Below, in pieces: positions 45,990 to 55,258 of a DNA stretch of 64,000 nt. This DNA is from Bacillus sp. 2205SS5-2. Lineage in GTDB: Bacteria > Bacillota > Bacilli > Bacillales > Bacillaceae_K. Position 1 is the first letter of the stretch. The number at the start of each line of letters is the position of its first letter. Where the stretch lies: assembly GCF_037024155.1 (NCBI RefSeq), contig NZ_JAYKTS010000011.1, positions 1 through 64,000 of the forward strand, in the 5' to 3' direction. The translations under genes and the position numbers were made by a program. The notes below the pieces were generated by a model. That model was not told where the DNA came from, searched no databases, and saw only the letters and a list, made by a program, of their open reading frames with translations.

Positions 45990-46369
45990 ATGAAAGGTAA
46001 CATTGTATTTAAAAGAATAGCTGCATTTTTAGTTGATTATTTGCTGTTCACTATTATCGCTGTCTTATTAGTTTTAATTAGTATCCCTTTTTTGTCAAAT
46101 GACGAATTTAAAGTAACAACCGAGATGAACTTTCTTATAAATCTTTTTGTATTCACACTCCCCGTGTTTAAGGATAGCTTCAAAAAAACAGTATAGGGAA
46201 ACGAATGTTTGGATTGAAAATCTATGGTGATAATTTTGATTTAAGTAACTTTCAAGTAATCATAAGAAACATTACTTTACCTATAGTAATAGTTGAAATG
46301 ATAGTGTTATTCTATAGAGATGATAATAAGAGAATAGGAGACTTACTCGCCAAAACTTATGTTAAATAA
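45990..46369 (+). pseudogene. RDD-family membrane protein, frameshifted
   Basis: The first frame (MKGNIVFKRIAAFLVDYLLF...) is the start of an RDD protein and ends at TAG 46194. The -1 frame continues it perfectly: NSIGKRMFGLKIYGDNFD and on to NKRIGDLLAKTYVK, stop 46369. The switch lies at an A7 tract (46182-46188); one extra A would restore a ~126-aa protein with two to three helices. GAAAGGAAGTAAAGTTC precedes the ATG. Confidence 0.85.
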
Positions 46370-46395
46370 AAGTGACACTGTTGAATTAGGTGGTT

Positions 46396-47108
46396 TCACT
46401 ACCCGAATTTCCTTGTTTCACGATAATATTACTAGCAACCACCAATATGCAGGGGCAATTGGTGGTTGCTTATTTACGTTGATAAAAATCACTAACACTC
46501 TCAATATTCTTTGATGAAAGAAATATACAGATACAGTAGAGGGGTTTAAAGACTTCACAGGTGGAAAAACCGCTATTGGGTCCAGCCTATTTGGTAGGGA
46601 TGCCTTAAACGGTTACATTCGCTCGTTTGCTTTCTCCAGAAAAGCATGGACAGACAGTCAAATTTTAAACGTACATGATGAAAGCTCTATGGTAAATGAT
46701 TTCTATACTTATGATGCACTGGGACGTCTAAAAACAAAGGCTAATGGGTGCCTGTCACTACCCGAATTTTCTTGTTTCACAAAAGTGTTTCACGATAATT
46801 TTCCTAGCAACCACCAATATGCATGGACAATTGGTGGTTGCTTTTTTGCGTTGATAAAAAGCACTATCACTCTTAATATTCCTTGATGAAAGAAATATAC
46901 AGCTACAGTAGAGGTCTTTAAAGATTTCACAAGTGGAAAAACCGAAATTGGATCCAGCATTTTCGGTCGAGATGCCTTAAATGGTTACATCCGGGCGTTT
47001 CTTTCTCTAGAAAAGCATGGACAGACAGTCAAATTTTAAACGTACACGATGAAAGCTCTATGGTAAATGATTCCTATGCTTATGATGCACTGGGACGTCT
47101 AAAAACAA
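46396..47108 (+). repeat. direct duplication of ~345 bp with Rhs/YD gene fragments
   Basis: Copies at 46396-46738 and 46755-47108 both start TCACTACCCGAATTT, contain a hairpin built on CAACCACCAAT/ATTGGTGGTTG, then decayed coding pieces (LNGYI, then DGQSNFKRT-type noise) and end in VNDxYxYDALGRLKT, a YD-repeat start. About 90% identical by eye. No intact gene lies inside. Confidence 0.8.
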
Positions 47109-47542
47109 GAAGTCTAGATACAGGCGCAACGAAGTTTAAAACAACCTTGATGTACGAAGAGGGAATCAACAATGGTACGACAAATAGGGTGAAATCTATC
47201 AAAAATAAAGATAATCAGATTGACTATACCTATGATCCGAATGGGAATATTAAGTCGATTACAGAAAAGGGCAAGACGATCACGTATACGTACAATGAGT
47301 TCAATGAACTAATTCGTGAAAACACCCCTCATACCAACAAAACCTTTACGTATGAGTATGACACTGGAGGCAATATTCTCTTTAAGAAAGAATATACCTA
47401 CTCCACAGGTACAATCGGAACACCGACAGAGACCATCACGTATTCATATCATTCAACTTGGAAAGATAAGCTAGAGGCATATAATGAAAGGAATATTATC
47501 TACGACTCTATCGGAAATCCAATCTTTTATGCTGGACCAAGA
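47060..47542 (+). pseudogene. Rhs/WapA-type YD-repeat protein fragment
   Basis: About 160 codons with clear YD repeats: SYAYDALGRLKTRS, IDYTYDPNGNIKSIT, ITYTYNEFNELIREN, FTYEYDTGGNILFKK, NIIYDSIGNP. These make up the shell of large secreted polymorphic toxins (WapA, Rhs). The N-terminal bulk is missing and the 3' end is cut by the IS beginning at 47543, so neither the export region nor any toxin tip remains. Confidence 0.85.
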
Positions 47543-48787
47543 GTGTTGATTAACCAATTAAATCCAGTAAAAAACTACAAAAAAGGACGCCCTTTTAGTA
47601 AAATTGTTGTTACGACACAAACAATTTAAAAAGGAGCGTCCCTATGAAACAGTCTACCACTTTCCCAAATTTGATTCAAAAGTTAATTCTGCCAGAAGAG
47701 ATAAAAATCGCCACAAAACTCACTGGTTATAAGGATAAAAGTACTAAATTCGATGTAATGACACTCGTTTGTTATTTTGTTTGTGCTGCTGCTAATGAAT
47801 GGAAAAGCTACCGTCAAAGTGCCGATGTTGGAAGAAAACACGGATTACCTCAAGTCAATTATTCTACCTTTTCTAAAAAAGGAAGTCATGTCCCTTATCA
47901 ATTGATGAAAGAACTATTTCATCTTATCGTTTCGAAATGCAATCGTGCGACAAGAAGATCATTAAAAATCCCTAAAAACCTATTACTTGTTGATTCTACT
48001 ACGATTACGGTTGGAAAAACCCGCCTTCCTTGGGCTCTTTTTCATGGGGAACGCTCTGGCATCAAGCTCCATGTCGCATTTACAGAAGAAACAGAAATGC
48101 CTCTAAAAGTGATTGAAACGATCGGAAGGAAACATGATGGTCCAATTGGAGAAAAGCTAGTCGATGATCGTTTTATTCTCGTTGAAGACCGTGCGTATGG
48201 AAAACTGTCTCGTTTTGATCAATTTCTTCAGGAAGGTCAATCATTTGTGATTCGTCTTAAATCAAACGTTGAAATCGTTAGCCCAAAGTCCCTTCAACGA
48301 ATGGAAAAGGAAGGATCAAACGTGAATCGAGATATCACTTGTAAGCTTGGAACGAAACAATGCCGAACTTCCAAAAGACATCGAGTGGTGTTTTTTCATG
48401 ATGATAAAGGAAAAGAAATTCGAGTCGTTACCGATTTAATGCATATTTCTGCATAGAACATTGCGGAAATGTATAAAGCACGCTGGAAAATGGAAACGTT
48501 TTTTCGCTGGATTAAACAAAACCTTAATGTTCCTGTGCTCTTTTGAACGACGGAGAACGCTGTTTATAATCAGCTCTTTTCAGCACTTATCGCATACGTT
48601 TTACTCAAATGGTTGTATCAGAATACATCCAAACGAGAAGTAAAAACGAAGCTATCATTTATCTCATTTACAAGACTTCTTTTAATAAATGATCTCCCAA
48701 TTGATTGGTTATCCGAAATGAGTGTAGTTTTAAAAAACACCCGGCTTTTCTACGGGATTAGTCTGCCTGAAAATGGATAATCAACAC
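47543..48787 (+). mobile_element. IS4-family insertion sequence, inactive
   Basis: Bounded by imperfect inverted repeats GTGTTGATTAACC (47543) and GGATAATCAACAC (ending 48787), length 1245 bp. No matching target duplication: left flank is an Rhs fragment, right flank a DUF4238 gene, so a rearrangement followed insertion or flanked it. Confidence 0.8.
47644..48780 (+). pseudogene. IS4-family transposase with two nonsense codons
   Basis: Starts MKQSTTFPNLIQKLILPEEI after AAAAGGAGCGTCCCT. DDE elements: LLVDSTTITVG, LVEDRAYGKLS, and the C-terminal YKARWKMETFFRWIKQN (YREK-type). Translation stops at TAG 48454 and the rest of the same frame carries a TGA at 48544 before ending at 48778. The protein is thus cut before its catalytic Glu and is inactive. 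Confidence 0.9.
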
Positions 48788-49689
48788 GCCTGATAAAAGG
48801 TATTATTGACACCAATGAATTCCCGAGTTTTGAAGAGTATATTGAACTTATAAAATTCATTTTAGTAAGTGAAGCAAGAAACTTAAGGTCTGCAGACTCA
48901 ACAAATAATATGGTTGACTTTATGACTAAAACAATGATGAAAGAACATCCCGAATTTAAAGATGTCGACTTAGACCAATTCACAATTGGTTGGAATGAAC
49001 CGGCTAATCACCAGATAAAAGCTGCACTTGAAAGTATACCTATGGTTATTGATTTAGAACCTATCTTAATTGTAGAACAAACAGGAGCGAGAAGATTTAT
49101 TACATCTGATAATTCTGTCGTTCGTTATAATTCTTTTTATGTTAGCAAGGGATATACCAGAGGTTTTGGTTTTATAACGAGGGGGCTACAATTATTTCTT
49201 CCTATCTCACCTCATAAATGTATTATGCTATATGACAAACTAGCTTACGATATTCCTGAGGTGAAAAATGGTGTATTAACCTTACGTAGAGCGAAAGATG
49301 TTGATCAATTAAATGACTTTTTTTATTTAAATGCATATAATAACGTATTTTTTAATCAAAAGACAAAAAAAGATTATATCGAGGGATTATACAAAAAGAA
49401 CATTCGCAAACCGAAGATAAAAGACTTTGAAAGAGAAGTGGCCTCTTTTGAATCAGTTGATTCGGATGGAATGTTAGTTAGCTTTAGCCAAAATAAAGTG
49501 TCAAAAGACTTTCGATTTTCATGGATAAGGAATTCCCTATTTGCTAATAGCTTAAAGGTTCCTTCTCACATGGGAGGGTTGAATCGAACAGAATCTCCAT
49601 TGATAAGGTAATTTTTAGAAGCAGAGAAAGCTAAATATTCAAATGATTTTGCAAAACGAAACGAAAAATTTGTTAGAAAAGAATATAAG
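48788..49689 (+). pseudogene. DUF4238 protein, 5'-truncated and 3' nonsense
   Basis: Open frame from the IS border through the segments RFITSDNSVVRYNSF, GLQLFLPISPHKCIMLYD and LNAYNNVFFNQ, typical of DUF4238 proteins found in defence islands. The N-terminal part was lost at the IS junction (possible internal ATG at 48910). TAA at 49609 interrupts it; the same frame continues FLEAEKAKYSNDFAKRNEKF to a TAA at 49690. Confidence 0.7.
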
Positions 49690-49724
49690 TAAAAAAAATG
49701 ACCAATAAAAAGGTCACTTTATTT

Positions 49725-49971
49725 TTCAGTGAAGAGGTTCAGGCACCGTTTATCCTTCAAAAGAGGCAGAAGATTGTACTTTAAAAGACGGTAGATCTCC
49801 CCTCCTCACTAATATCGTGTTGAATGATTTAGATCAGTGGATTGCTGACCAATGGAAGTTCTTTCCTCTGCACAAATCATACAAATCAAAAGTTGGTGAA
49901 CGATACGCAAAGAAACGGTCTAATCTGAAGGAAGGATACCTCGTCTGCTATGCGGACGACTGTGCGCCACG
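49725..49971 (+). pseudogene. group II intron reverse transcriptase fragment
   Basis: Reads SPLLTNIVLNDLDQWIADQW ... KEGYLVCYADD, covering RT motifs 4-5 up to the YADD catalytic box, where coding stops abruptly at GTGCGCC, the 5' consensus of another group II intron. The upstream part is missing. Confidence 0.8.
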
Positions 49972-50555
49972 AAAGTGTCCGTGAGTAGCGAGACTACTCA
50001 AAGCAACTATGCTGTACAAATGATGACGGTGGGCCCGGCGGAATCGCCATACAGGTGGAGGTTTCAAACTACCTTAAGGTGCTGTAGTCAAAAGCTATGG
50101 TATTGAGCGTTAAGGTGCGGATAATAGAATTAGCCGATACAGTATGAAAATGGGGAAATGTGAATTCACAGGCCGGGATTTACAGGCGTTTGAAGTGCAT
50201 TGTCATCACCATCTCCCAAAGTCACTAGGAGGAAACGATAAGTTTCATAACCTGCGAATTCTTCACCAGGATATTCACCGGTTAATCCACCTAACAGACA
50301 TGGAGAAGATAGAGTCAATCCTTAAAAATCTCAACATCTCAAAGACCATTTTGAACAAAATCAATCAATACCCGAAGGTATGTGAACTGGAAAACATCGT
50401 ATTATCCTAATCGTCAAAGTAACTAGGAACTTATAATCTAGTACATATCAGTCAGTAGATGGACCGCCGAATACTGGGAAACTAGCACGTTCGGTGCGGA
50501 GCAGGGGAAAAGTCGGAGATAGCTTCAAACGCTTACCTATTGCTAACGTTAATTG
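49972..50555 (+). mobile_element. internally deleted group II intron
   Basis: GTGCGCC at 49972 followed by typical domain I sequence (GGTGGGCCCGGCGGAATCGC, CAAACTACCTTAAGG) and, after the ORF remnant, a 3' ribozyme region with GGAAACTAGCACGTTCGGTG and GGAGCAGGGGAAAAGTCGGA (domain V/VI area). The reverse transcriptase is deleted except for its C-terminal nuclease. The 3' boundary is approximate. Confidence 0.7.
50144..50410 (+). pseudogene. HNH endonuclease domain of a group II intron-encoded protein
   Basis: 88 codons: CEFTGRDLQAFEVHCHHHLP KSLGG...NLRILHQDIHRLIHL is the HNH domain normally at the C terminus of intron-encoded reverse transcriptases. The ATG is fortuitous; the RT and maturase domains are gone. 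Confidence 0.8.
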
Positions 50556-50564
50556 AAAAAGCTT

Positions 50565-50593
50565 TTGACAATTTTAGCAAAAAAAGGTATAAT
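50565..50593 (+). promoter_or_regulatory. sigma-A promoter of the T-box leader
   Basis: TTGACA (50565-50570) and TATAAT (50588-50593) with an exact 17-bp spacer, ~20 bp before the T-box leader. Confidence 0.88.
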
Positions 50594-50604
50594 TTTTAGA
50601 AAAT

Positions 50605-50893
50605 TTCATATTATTGAGCGTTGATGAGAAGAGTAGTTAAGAACTGAATTTTTACAGAGAGCTCCAACCTGCTGAAAAGGAGTAATTTTCGTCTTAATGA
50701 ATAAAGCCTCGGAGCTTCTTGCCAAGCTAATGAAAATTAGGGATAGTAAGACGGATTCTTCCGATATCAAGATAGGGTATGAAAGTACCTGAAGAGGTTG
50801 GTATGGTGACGTATCAACAAACTGAGGTGGTACCGCGAAATTACAACTCTCGTCCTCAAGAATTATTTCTTGGGGGTGAGAGTTTTTTTATTG
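50605..50893 (+). promoter_or_regulatory. T-box riboswitch leader
   Basis: Contains stem I features (GAAGAGTA, AGAGAG, distal CTCC...GGAG hairpin), the T-box GAGGTGGTACCGCG (50824-50837), and a terminator ACTCTCGTCCTCAAGA...CTTGGGGGTGAGAGT with T7. The variable T-box base is U, so the tRNA discriminator is A. The specifier is uncertain: the loop region reads TGAATAAAGCC, allowing AAA/AAG (Lys) or GCC (Ala). It turns on the following gene when that tRNA is uncharged. Confidence 0.92.
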
Positions 50894-50938
50894 CAAAAGT
50901 TTAAATAGAAATCAACAAAAATCAGGAGGGGATTTAGA

Positions 50939-51502
50939 GTGAATCCAATATTAATAGATGTTCCGCTGCAAATAGAAACAGAAAGACTAGTTCTCAGGGC
51001 ACCACATCAAACTGGTGATGGGAATATTGTAAACCAAGCTATTAGAGATTCATTTGAGGAATTAAAGGCTTGGTTACCCTTTGCCCAAGAACTTCCTACT
51101 ATTGAAGAAACGGAGATTAATTTGAGAAATGCTCATATAAATTTTTTGAAAAGAGAAAGTTTCCGTTTTCTAATTTTTCGTAGGGATAACAACGATTTTA
51201 TAGGGACCATTAGTTTTCAGGGGATAGACTGGGATATTCCAAAATGCGAAATCGGATACTGGATTAATACAAAGTTTAGTGGCTATGGATATATGACGGA
51301 AGCTGTAAAGGAGTTAACTGATTTTGGTTTAAATCACATTAAATTTAAAAGAATTGAAATTCGTTGTGAATCAACAAATCAGAGAAGTCGCTCAATCCCT
51401 GAGAAACTTGATTTCGAATTTGAAGGGACATTAAGAAACGATGATTTATCCGCAGATGGAAGTAAACTAACAGATACTAGTATCTATTCAGTGATTAGAT
51501 AA
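50939..51502 (+). CDS. RimL-like GNAT N-acetyltransferase under T-box control
   Basis: 187 aa. Starts MNPILIDVPLQIETERLVLR, with FIGTISFQGIDWDIPKCEIG YWI and FSGYGYMTEAVKELTDFGL (acetyl-CoA loop GYGYMTEA), the pattern of RimJ/RimL acetyltransferases of ribosomal proteins. GTG start after AGGAGGGG. RimL and the RimL-like domain of MccE acetylate aminoacyl-nucleotide toxins such as processed microcin C. A T-box in front of an acetyltransferase is unusual and would be induced when an aminoacyl-tRNA synthetase is blocked. Confidence 0.88.
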   Translation: MNPILIDVPLQIETERLVLRAPHQTGDGNIVNQAIRDSFEELKAWLPFAQELPTIEETEINLRNAHINFLKRESFRFLIFRRDNNDFIGTISFQGIDWDIPKCEIGYWINTKFSGYGYMTEAVKELTDFGLNHIKFKRIEIRCESTNQRSRSIPEKLDFEFEGTLRNDDLSADGSKLTDTSIYSVIR

Positions 51503-51534
51503 GGTATCTTCTGAAGAAATCAATCTTCCATTAT

Positions 51535-51610
51535 AGGGGGCAATAACTGAAGATCAGCTAATTGATTCGTCTATTGCCCTTGTTCAATTAAAGGGCAGGT
51601 TAATGAAATA
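51535..51610 (+). repeat. intergenic hairpin repeat, copy 1
   Basis: GGGGGCAATAACTGAAGATC ... CTATTGCCC hairpin, then AAAGGGCAGGTTAATGAAAT. Related copies at 54707-54780 and 55105-55184; the tail motif recurs near 53800. Confidence 0.75.
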
Positions 51611-51767
51611 TGATCCGAATATATCGTACAAAAACGGGAGTCGATTGCCATATAAGGTGATCGCCTTTTGTATTAGCGGGTATTTGAATATTTTTATTAA
51701 ATTCTTCAACGATTAGGAATGTAGAATCGTCTAATGATTAATAAGAAAAAGAAAGGAGGTTGTTGTT

Positions 51768-52343
51768 ATGAATTATCGCAGTTTTTCTTCAAATGATGAC
51801 TTATTCGCATACATCTTCAACGAGTATAATGATGATGTTTACCGCTTAATTTTTACATATGTAAAGAAAAAAGAAATTGCCGAAGATTTAGTACAAGACG
51901 TTTTTATAAAGTGCTATAAGAATATTGACAATTTTAAAGGTAACTCTTCTGTTAAAACGTGGATCATGAGTATTGCCATCAATCAATCTAAAGACTATCT
52001 AAGGAGTGCTTATTCAAGGTATGTATACCTTAGTGATAAGATATCTTCCCTTGCTAAAGGAAATACCAAAACACCTGAGGATTTGGTTTTGGAGGATTAC
52101 GGAAAACATTGCCTGACAAAAGAGATTCTGAATTTACCATTAAAGTATCGTGAAGTTATTTACCTCTATTATTTTCAAGAATTGAAAATTAAAGAAATAG
52201 CCGCTGTATTAGGTGTTAACGAAAATACAATGAAATCACGGCTGTCCAGAGCAAAAGAACTGGTAAAGAAAAATTTGCAAGGGGGGAATACTAAGGATGG
52301 AGAGAAATATCAAACAACTAGTCAGGGAATCTCCTTTGAATAA
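51768..52343 (+). CDS. ECF RNA polymerase sigma factor
   Basis: 191 aa. Region 2: LIFTYVKKKEIAEDLVQDVF IKCYKNID, WIMSIAINQSKDYLR; region 4: LKIKEIAAVLGVNENTMKSR. AAAGGAGGTTGTTGTT precedes the ATG. It differs from SigW and resembles the SigV/YlaC-type group. Overlaps the next gene by 47 bp, so the two are coupled; the partner is a likely membrane anti-sigma factor. Confidence 0.92.
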   Translation: MNYRSFSSNDDLFAYIFNEYNDDVYRLIFTYVKKKEIAEDLVQDVFIKCYKNIDNFKGNSSVKTWIMSIAINQSKDYLRSAYSRYVYLSDKISSLAKGNTKTPEDLVLEDYGKHCLTKEILNLPLKYREVIYLYYFQELKIKEIAAVLGVNENTMKSRLSRAKELVKKNLQGGNTKDGEKYQTTSQGISFE

Positions 52344-52962
52344 GATTAGTCTGAGCAATGAAAGGAAAATGGAAATGTTTCACCAGATAAAAAACGGGGC
52401 TAAGGCAAAAAGAGCAACCAAAAATAGATTTATATTTGCTCCTCTATTCTCAACTATTTTTGTAGCTGCATGTATATCAATATTTGCTTATTATGGGGGT
52501 ACAGAGTTAGGGGTCTTCGAAAATAAAAATGGAAATAGTAATTTAGAGTTATATGAAGTTGATATAAATAGGCCAGTTTTTTTGGATGAGAAATTTAAAT
52601 TCCCTACAAAGCTCCCATTTAAAGTAGAAGAGGTAACAACTAAAACAGTTGATGATTCCTCATATGGAACAATGCATAGTGTAAGGTTTGAGGGAGAGCA
52701 AAATCAAATTCTCAGAGTTTTATTTTTTGAATCTAGTGTTGGTGAAGAACATCAACATTCCAGTGGTGAGAAGATAGAAAGTGGAGATATTATTGGTTAT
52801 TATCACCCTGGCCAATTGTTTGATGATAATGAACTTAATAGAAGTACTTTTCATTGGTCAGAAAATGAACGAACGCAGTACGATATCTATTATGATCCAG
52901 GTAAATCAGAAATTATGCTTTATCAGAATGAATTGGTGCAGATAGCTAAGTCATTCCAGTAA
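52297..52962 (+). CDS. membrane partner of the ECF sigma factor (putative anti-sigma)
   Basis: 221 aa with a short cytoplasmic N terminus (residues 1-45), one membrane helix (~47-68, FIFAPLFSTIFVAACISIFA) and an extracytoplasmic domain of ~150 residues. No HxxxCxxC zinc motif in the N terminus. AAGG 1 nt-to-close purines precede ATG 52297 within the sigma gene. Overlap with a sigma gene and topology indicate an anti-sigma or sensor; the exact family is not recognised. Confidence 0.75.
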   Translation: MERNIKQLVRESPLNKISLSNERKMEMFHQIKNGAKAKRATKNRFIFAPLFSTIFVAACISIFAYYGGTELGVFENKNGNSNLELYEVDINRPVFLDEKFKFPTKLPFKVEEVTTKTVDDSSYGTMHSVRFEGEQNQILRVLFFESSVGEEHQHSSGEKIESGDIIGYYHPGQLFDDNELNRSTFHWSENERTQYDIYYDPGKSEIMLYQNELVQIAKSFQ

Positions 52963-53187
52963 GACATAAAATAAATTAGAAGGGTGATTGCTGTAAATGG
53001 CGGTCTCCTTTGAATTTAAAAAACCTAATATTAAGGTAAGCACAGGTTAAAGCGAATGGAAATTTAAAAATTAAGTAATTGAGTTTCTAATTACTAAAGT
53101 GTTTATGAATAAGGAATATTATCTTTGTGTTATTAGATATTTGAAACTTTCTTTTTTCAGTACGTAAATAATTAAAGGGGGATAATT

Positions 53188-53703
53188 ATGAAAGATGCCT
53201 TTGGTTTAATCAGGATATTATTGGTTTTAGCTTTTTTTTCAGTTTTAATGGCAGCGTGTAGTTCTTCAAAGGAAGATGATGAGGATATGAAAACAATCCA
53301 AACTTATTTAGAAAATGAATTTACAGGTCCTAGTGATGAACTAATTAATGCCCTTGAGCAAGAGGGTGCATATCCACCTGATTTACAAGAGTATGTAGAA
53401 GAAAACTATAAGCCGCTAGTTGCAGACTTAAAACAATTTGTTAATAAAAATTGGGCATTGACATATCTCAGGTTTGCATATGAAAATGGCTATCAATTAG
53501 AGCCAACTAACATTGACATACAAAAAATAGAGGGTGACACTGAAAATGCTACCTACAAGTACAAAGTTAAAGTAGAGTACAATAAAGGTGAACTAACAAA
53601 CACAGCAAATGTCACTGGAAGAATTAACTTAAATGAAAATGGGGAAATTTCGATCATACGAAATATAGATGATGGTGGATTATTAGAAAAATTGAAGCAA
53701 TAA
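53188..53703 (+). CDS. putative lipoprotein, unknown function
   Basis: 171 aa. Signal peptide LIRILLVLAFFSVLMAAC with lipobox LMAAC (Cys24), followed by a Ser-rich linker and an acidic domain. AAAGGGGGATAATT precedes the ATG. No family recognised. Nearby genes are small envelope proteins, and the upstream ECF pair might control it. Confidence 0.78.
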   Translation: MKDAFGLIRILLVLAFFSVLMAACSSSKEDDEDMKTIQTYLENEFTGPSDELINALEQEGAYPPDLQEYVEENYKPLVADLKQFVNKNWALTYLRFAYENGYQLEPTNIDIQKIEGDTENATYKYKVKVEYNKGELTNTANVTGRINLNENGEISIIRNIDDGGLLEKLKQ

Positions 53704-53914
53704 AAGAATAGGAATTCTAATAAAGGCTTACTCAAGAAAAAAATGGGCGTTGATCCAAGAAGGATTAACGCTATTTTGTTGGTGTTATTGGATTAACGGG
53801 CAGCTTAACGGAATAAGTGAATGCGGCTACCAACTGGACAGCAGCGTAAAAAAATCCGCAGTATAGCTGAACAAATGAAATTATAATTTTGATGAATTCG
53901 AAGGGTGATTGGAA

Positions 53915-54172
53915 TTGAAAGTAATAATTCAAGCAATTTTATGTTCAATTACTATTCATATAGTTTATTTCATTAGTACGATGACAATAGGCTATATAAG
54001 GACGAAGAGGTATGTTCCTGATATGGAAGCTGCTTGGAACAATGTTGAAAAACTACCCAACAGAATATGATTTGGCGCTACAATTTCACCAGCTTTATAC
54101 TTTTTTTCTTTAGTTATTGTAGCGTTACTGTGCGGTTTGATTATTCTCTTATCAAAGCGAACTTTTATTTAG
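53915..54172 (+). pseudogene. two-helix membrane protein with internal stop
   Basis: From TTG 53915: MKVIIQAILCSITIHIVYFI ... NNVEKLPNRI, TGA at 54068, then FGATISPALYFFSLVIVALL in the same frame to TAG 54170. The TGA replaces one codon between two hydrophobic halves of what looks like an 85-residue protein. Confidence 0.6.
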
Positions 54173-54397
54173 GATTTCAATTATAGAGGCTTATCCGGAA
54201 CTAGATGAGCTTCTTTTTTATTTATAGTTTTTCTTGAATGATCTGTTCGATTTTGAAATAATTGGAATAAAGTTAAAGGGGCTGGATTCTTTAATAGGCA
54301 CATTTTATTAGGAAGTCTATTGGAGTAACGATAGATAAGTATTAGGTTTTTTGTATTAAACATATAAGTTGATCGTTGAAAGAAGGGATTGTAAGCT

Positions 54398-54643
54398 ATG
54401 AATGCCGATAAACAAGATAAAAATCAACGGCTACGAATGGCTCAAAGTTTATACAGAAAGAGGAAGTATAAAAATGTAAAAAGAGATAGAGATAGAAAAA
54501 TATGGACAATATTTATTGTTATTGCTGTCTTGGTTTCACTTCTCTTTCTTATTATAAATGAGTTGTACTTTATTGATCGTGGTTTCCCATCACCATCTGA
54601 ATTATTTTCGAAGATAGCCGCAACTTTTAACCGAGTTTTCTAA
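54398..54643 (+). CDS. small single-helix membrane protein
   Basis: 81 aa: a basic N-terminal 43 residues (RKRKYKNVKRDRDRK) then one helix (IWTIFIVIAVLVSLLFLIIN). GAAAGAAGGGATT lies upstream of the ATG. Unknown function. Confidence 0.7.
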   Translation: MNADKQDKNQRLRMAQSLYRKRKYKNVKRDRDRKIWTIFIVIAVLVSLLFLIINELYFIDRGFPSPSELFSKIAATFNRVF

Positions 54644-54706
54644 TCGATATTTTAAAACTCAAACCCAGGTCGCCTCGTCCTTGGGGAGATGGTTATTCCA
54701 TTAAAT

Positions 54707-54780
54707 TGGGCAATAGCTGAAGATCAGGAGCTGGTCTCGGTTTTATCAATACTCCATTAAAGGGCAGGTTTATGAAATAA
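54707..54780 (+). repeat. intergenic hairpin repeat, copy 2
   Basis: GGGCAATAGCTGAAGATCAG ... then AAAGGGCAGGTTTATGAAAT AAG. A more diverged member of the family at 51535 and 55105. Confidence 0.65.
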
Positions 54781-54832
54781 GAAGAATATGTTTTGTGATA
54801 AAACTCAGCAAATAATTAGGGGGTATTTACTT

Positions 54833-55078
54833 ATGGGAGAGACTATTAAACAGAAAGATGGAAGGAAAATATTGTTAACAATAAGTTGGATTTCGGCATT
54901 TTTTCCTTATCTATTTAGTCCAATTGTGTTTGGCCCAATTGCGTTTTTTCTTGGATTAGTTTTAAGAAGAGATTATGAAGTAGGTAATCAAGGAAAGATA
55001 ATTATGGTTTTGGGAGTCGTTAATACAATAGGCGGAATTATATTTTCAACTTGGATAGTAAGCAACCTTGGAGTTTAA
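54833..55078 (+). CDS. small two-helix membrane protein
   Basis: 81 aa starting MGETIKQKDGRKILLTISWI after TTAGGGGGTATTTACTT. Hydrophobic hairpins with FFPYLFSPIVFGPIAFFLGL and MVLGVVNTIGGIIFSTWIV, an arrangement seen in DUF4190-type small membrane proteins. Function unknown. ATG 54833 is better supported than the ATG 15 codons earlier. Confidence 0.72.
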   Translation: MGETIKQKDGRKILLTISWISAFFPYLFSPIVFGPIAFFLGLVLRRDYEVGNQGKIIMVLGVVNTIGGIIFSTWIVSNLGV

Positions 55079-55104
55079 GAGTTTTTGAATTCATCTTCAT
55101 GTAA

Positions 55105-55184
55105 AGGGGGCAATAACTGAAGATCATCTAATTGATCTGGCTATTGCCCTTGTTCAATTATTGGGCAGTTTTATGGAATAAGGA
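55105..55184 (+). repeat. intergenic hairpin repeat, copy 3
   Basis: GGGGGCAATAACTGAAGATC ... GGCTATTGCCC hairpin then TTGGGCAGTTTTATGGAATA AGG. Closest to copy 1 at 51535. Confidence 0.75.
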
Positions 55185-55258
55185 GGCACTAAATAAATCA
55201 CAAAATGTTACAATTGTGTTAGAGGTGAAATGAACAATTTAGATTAAGGAGGATTTTT

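Noticed and set aside
46182..46198. Programmed -1 frameshift in the RDD gene
   Set aside because: The A7 tract does not form an X-XXY-YYZ slippery heptamer in the zero frame, so a simple indel is more likely.
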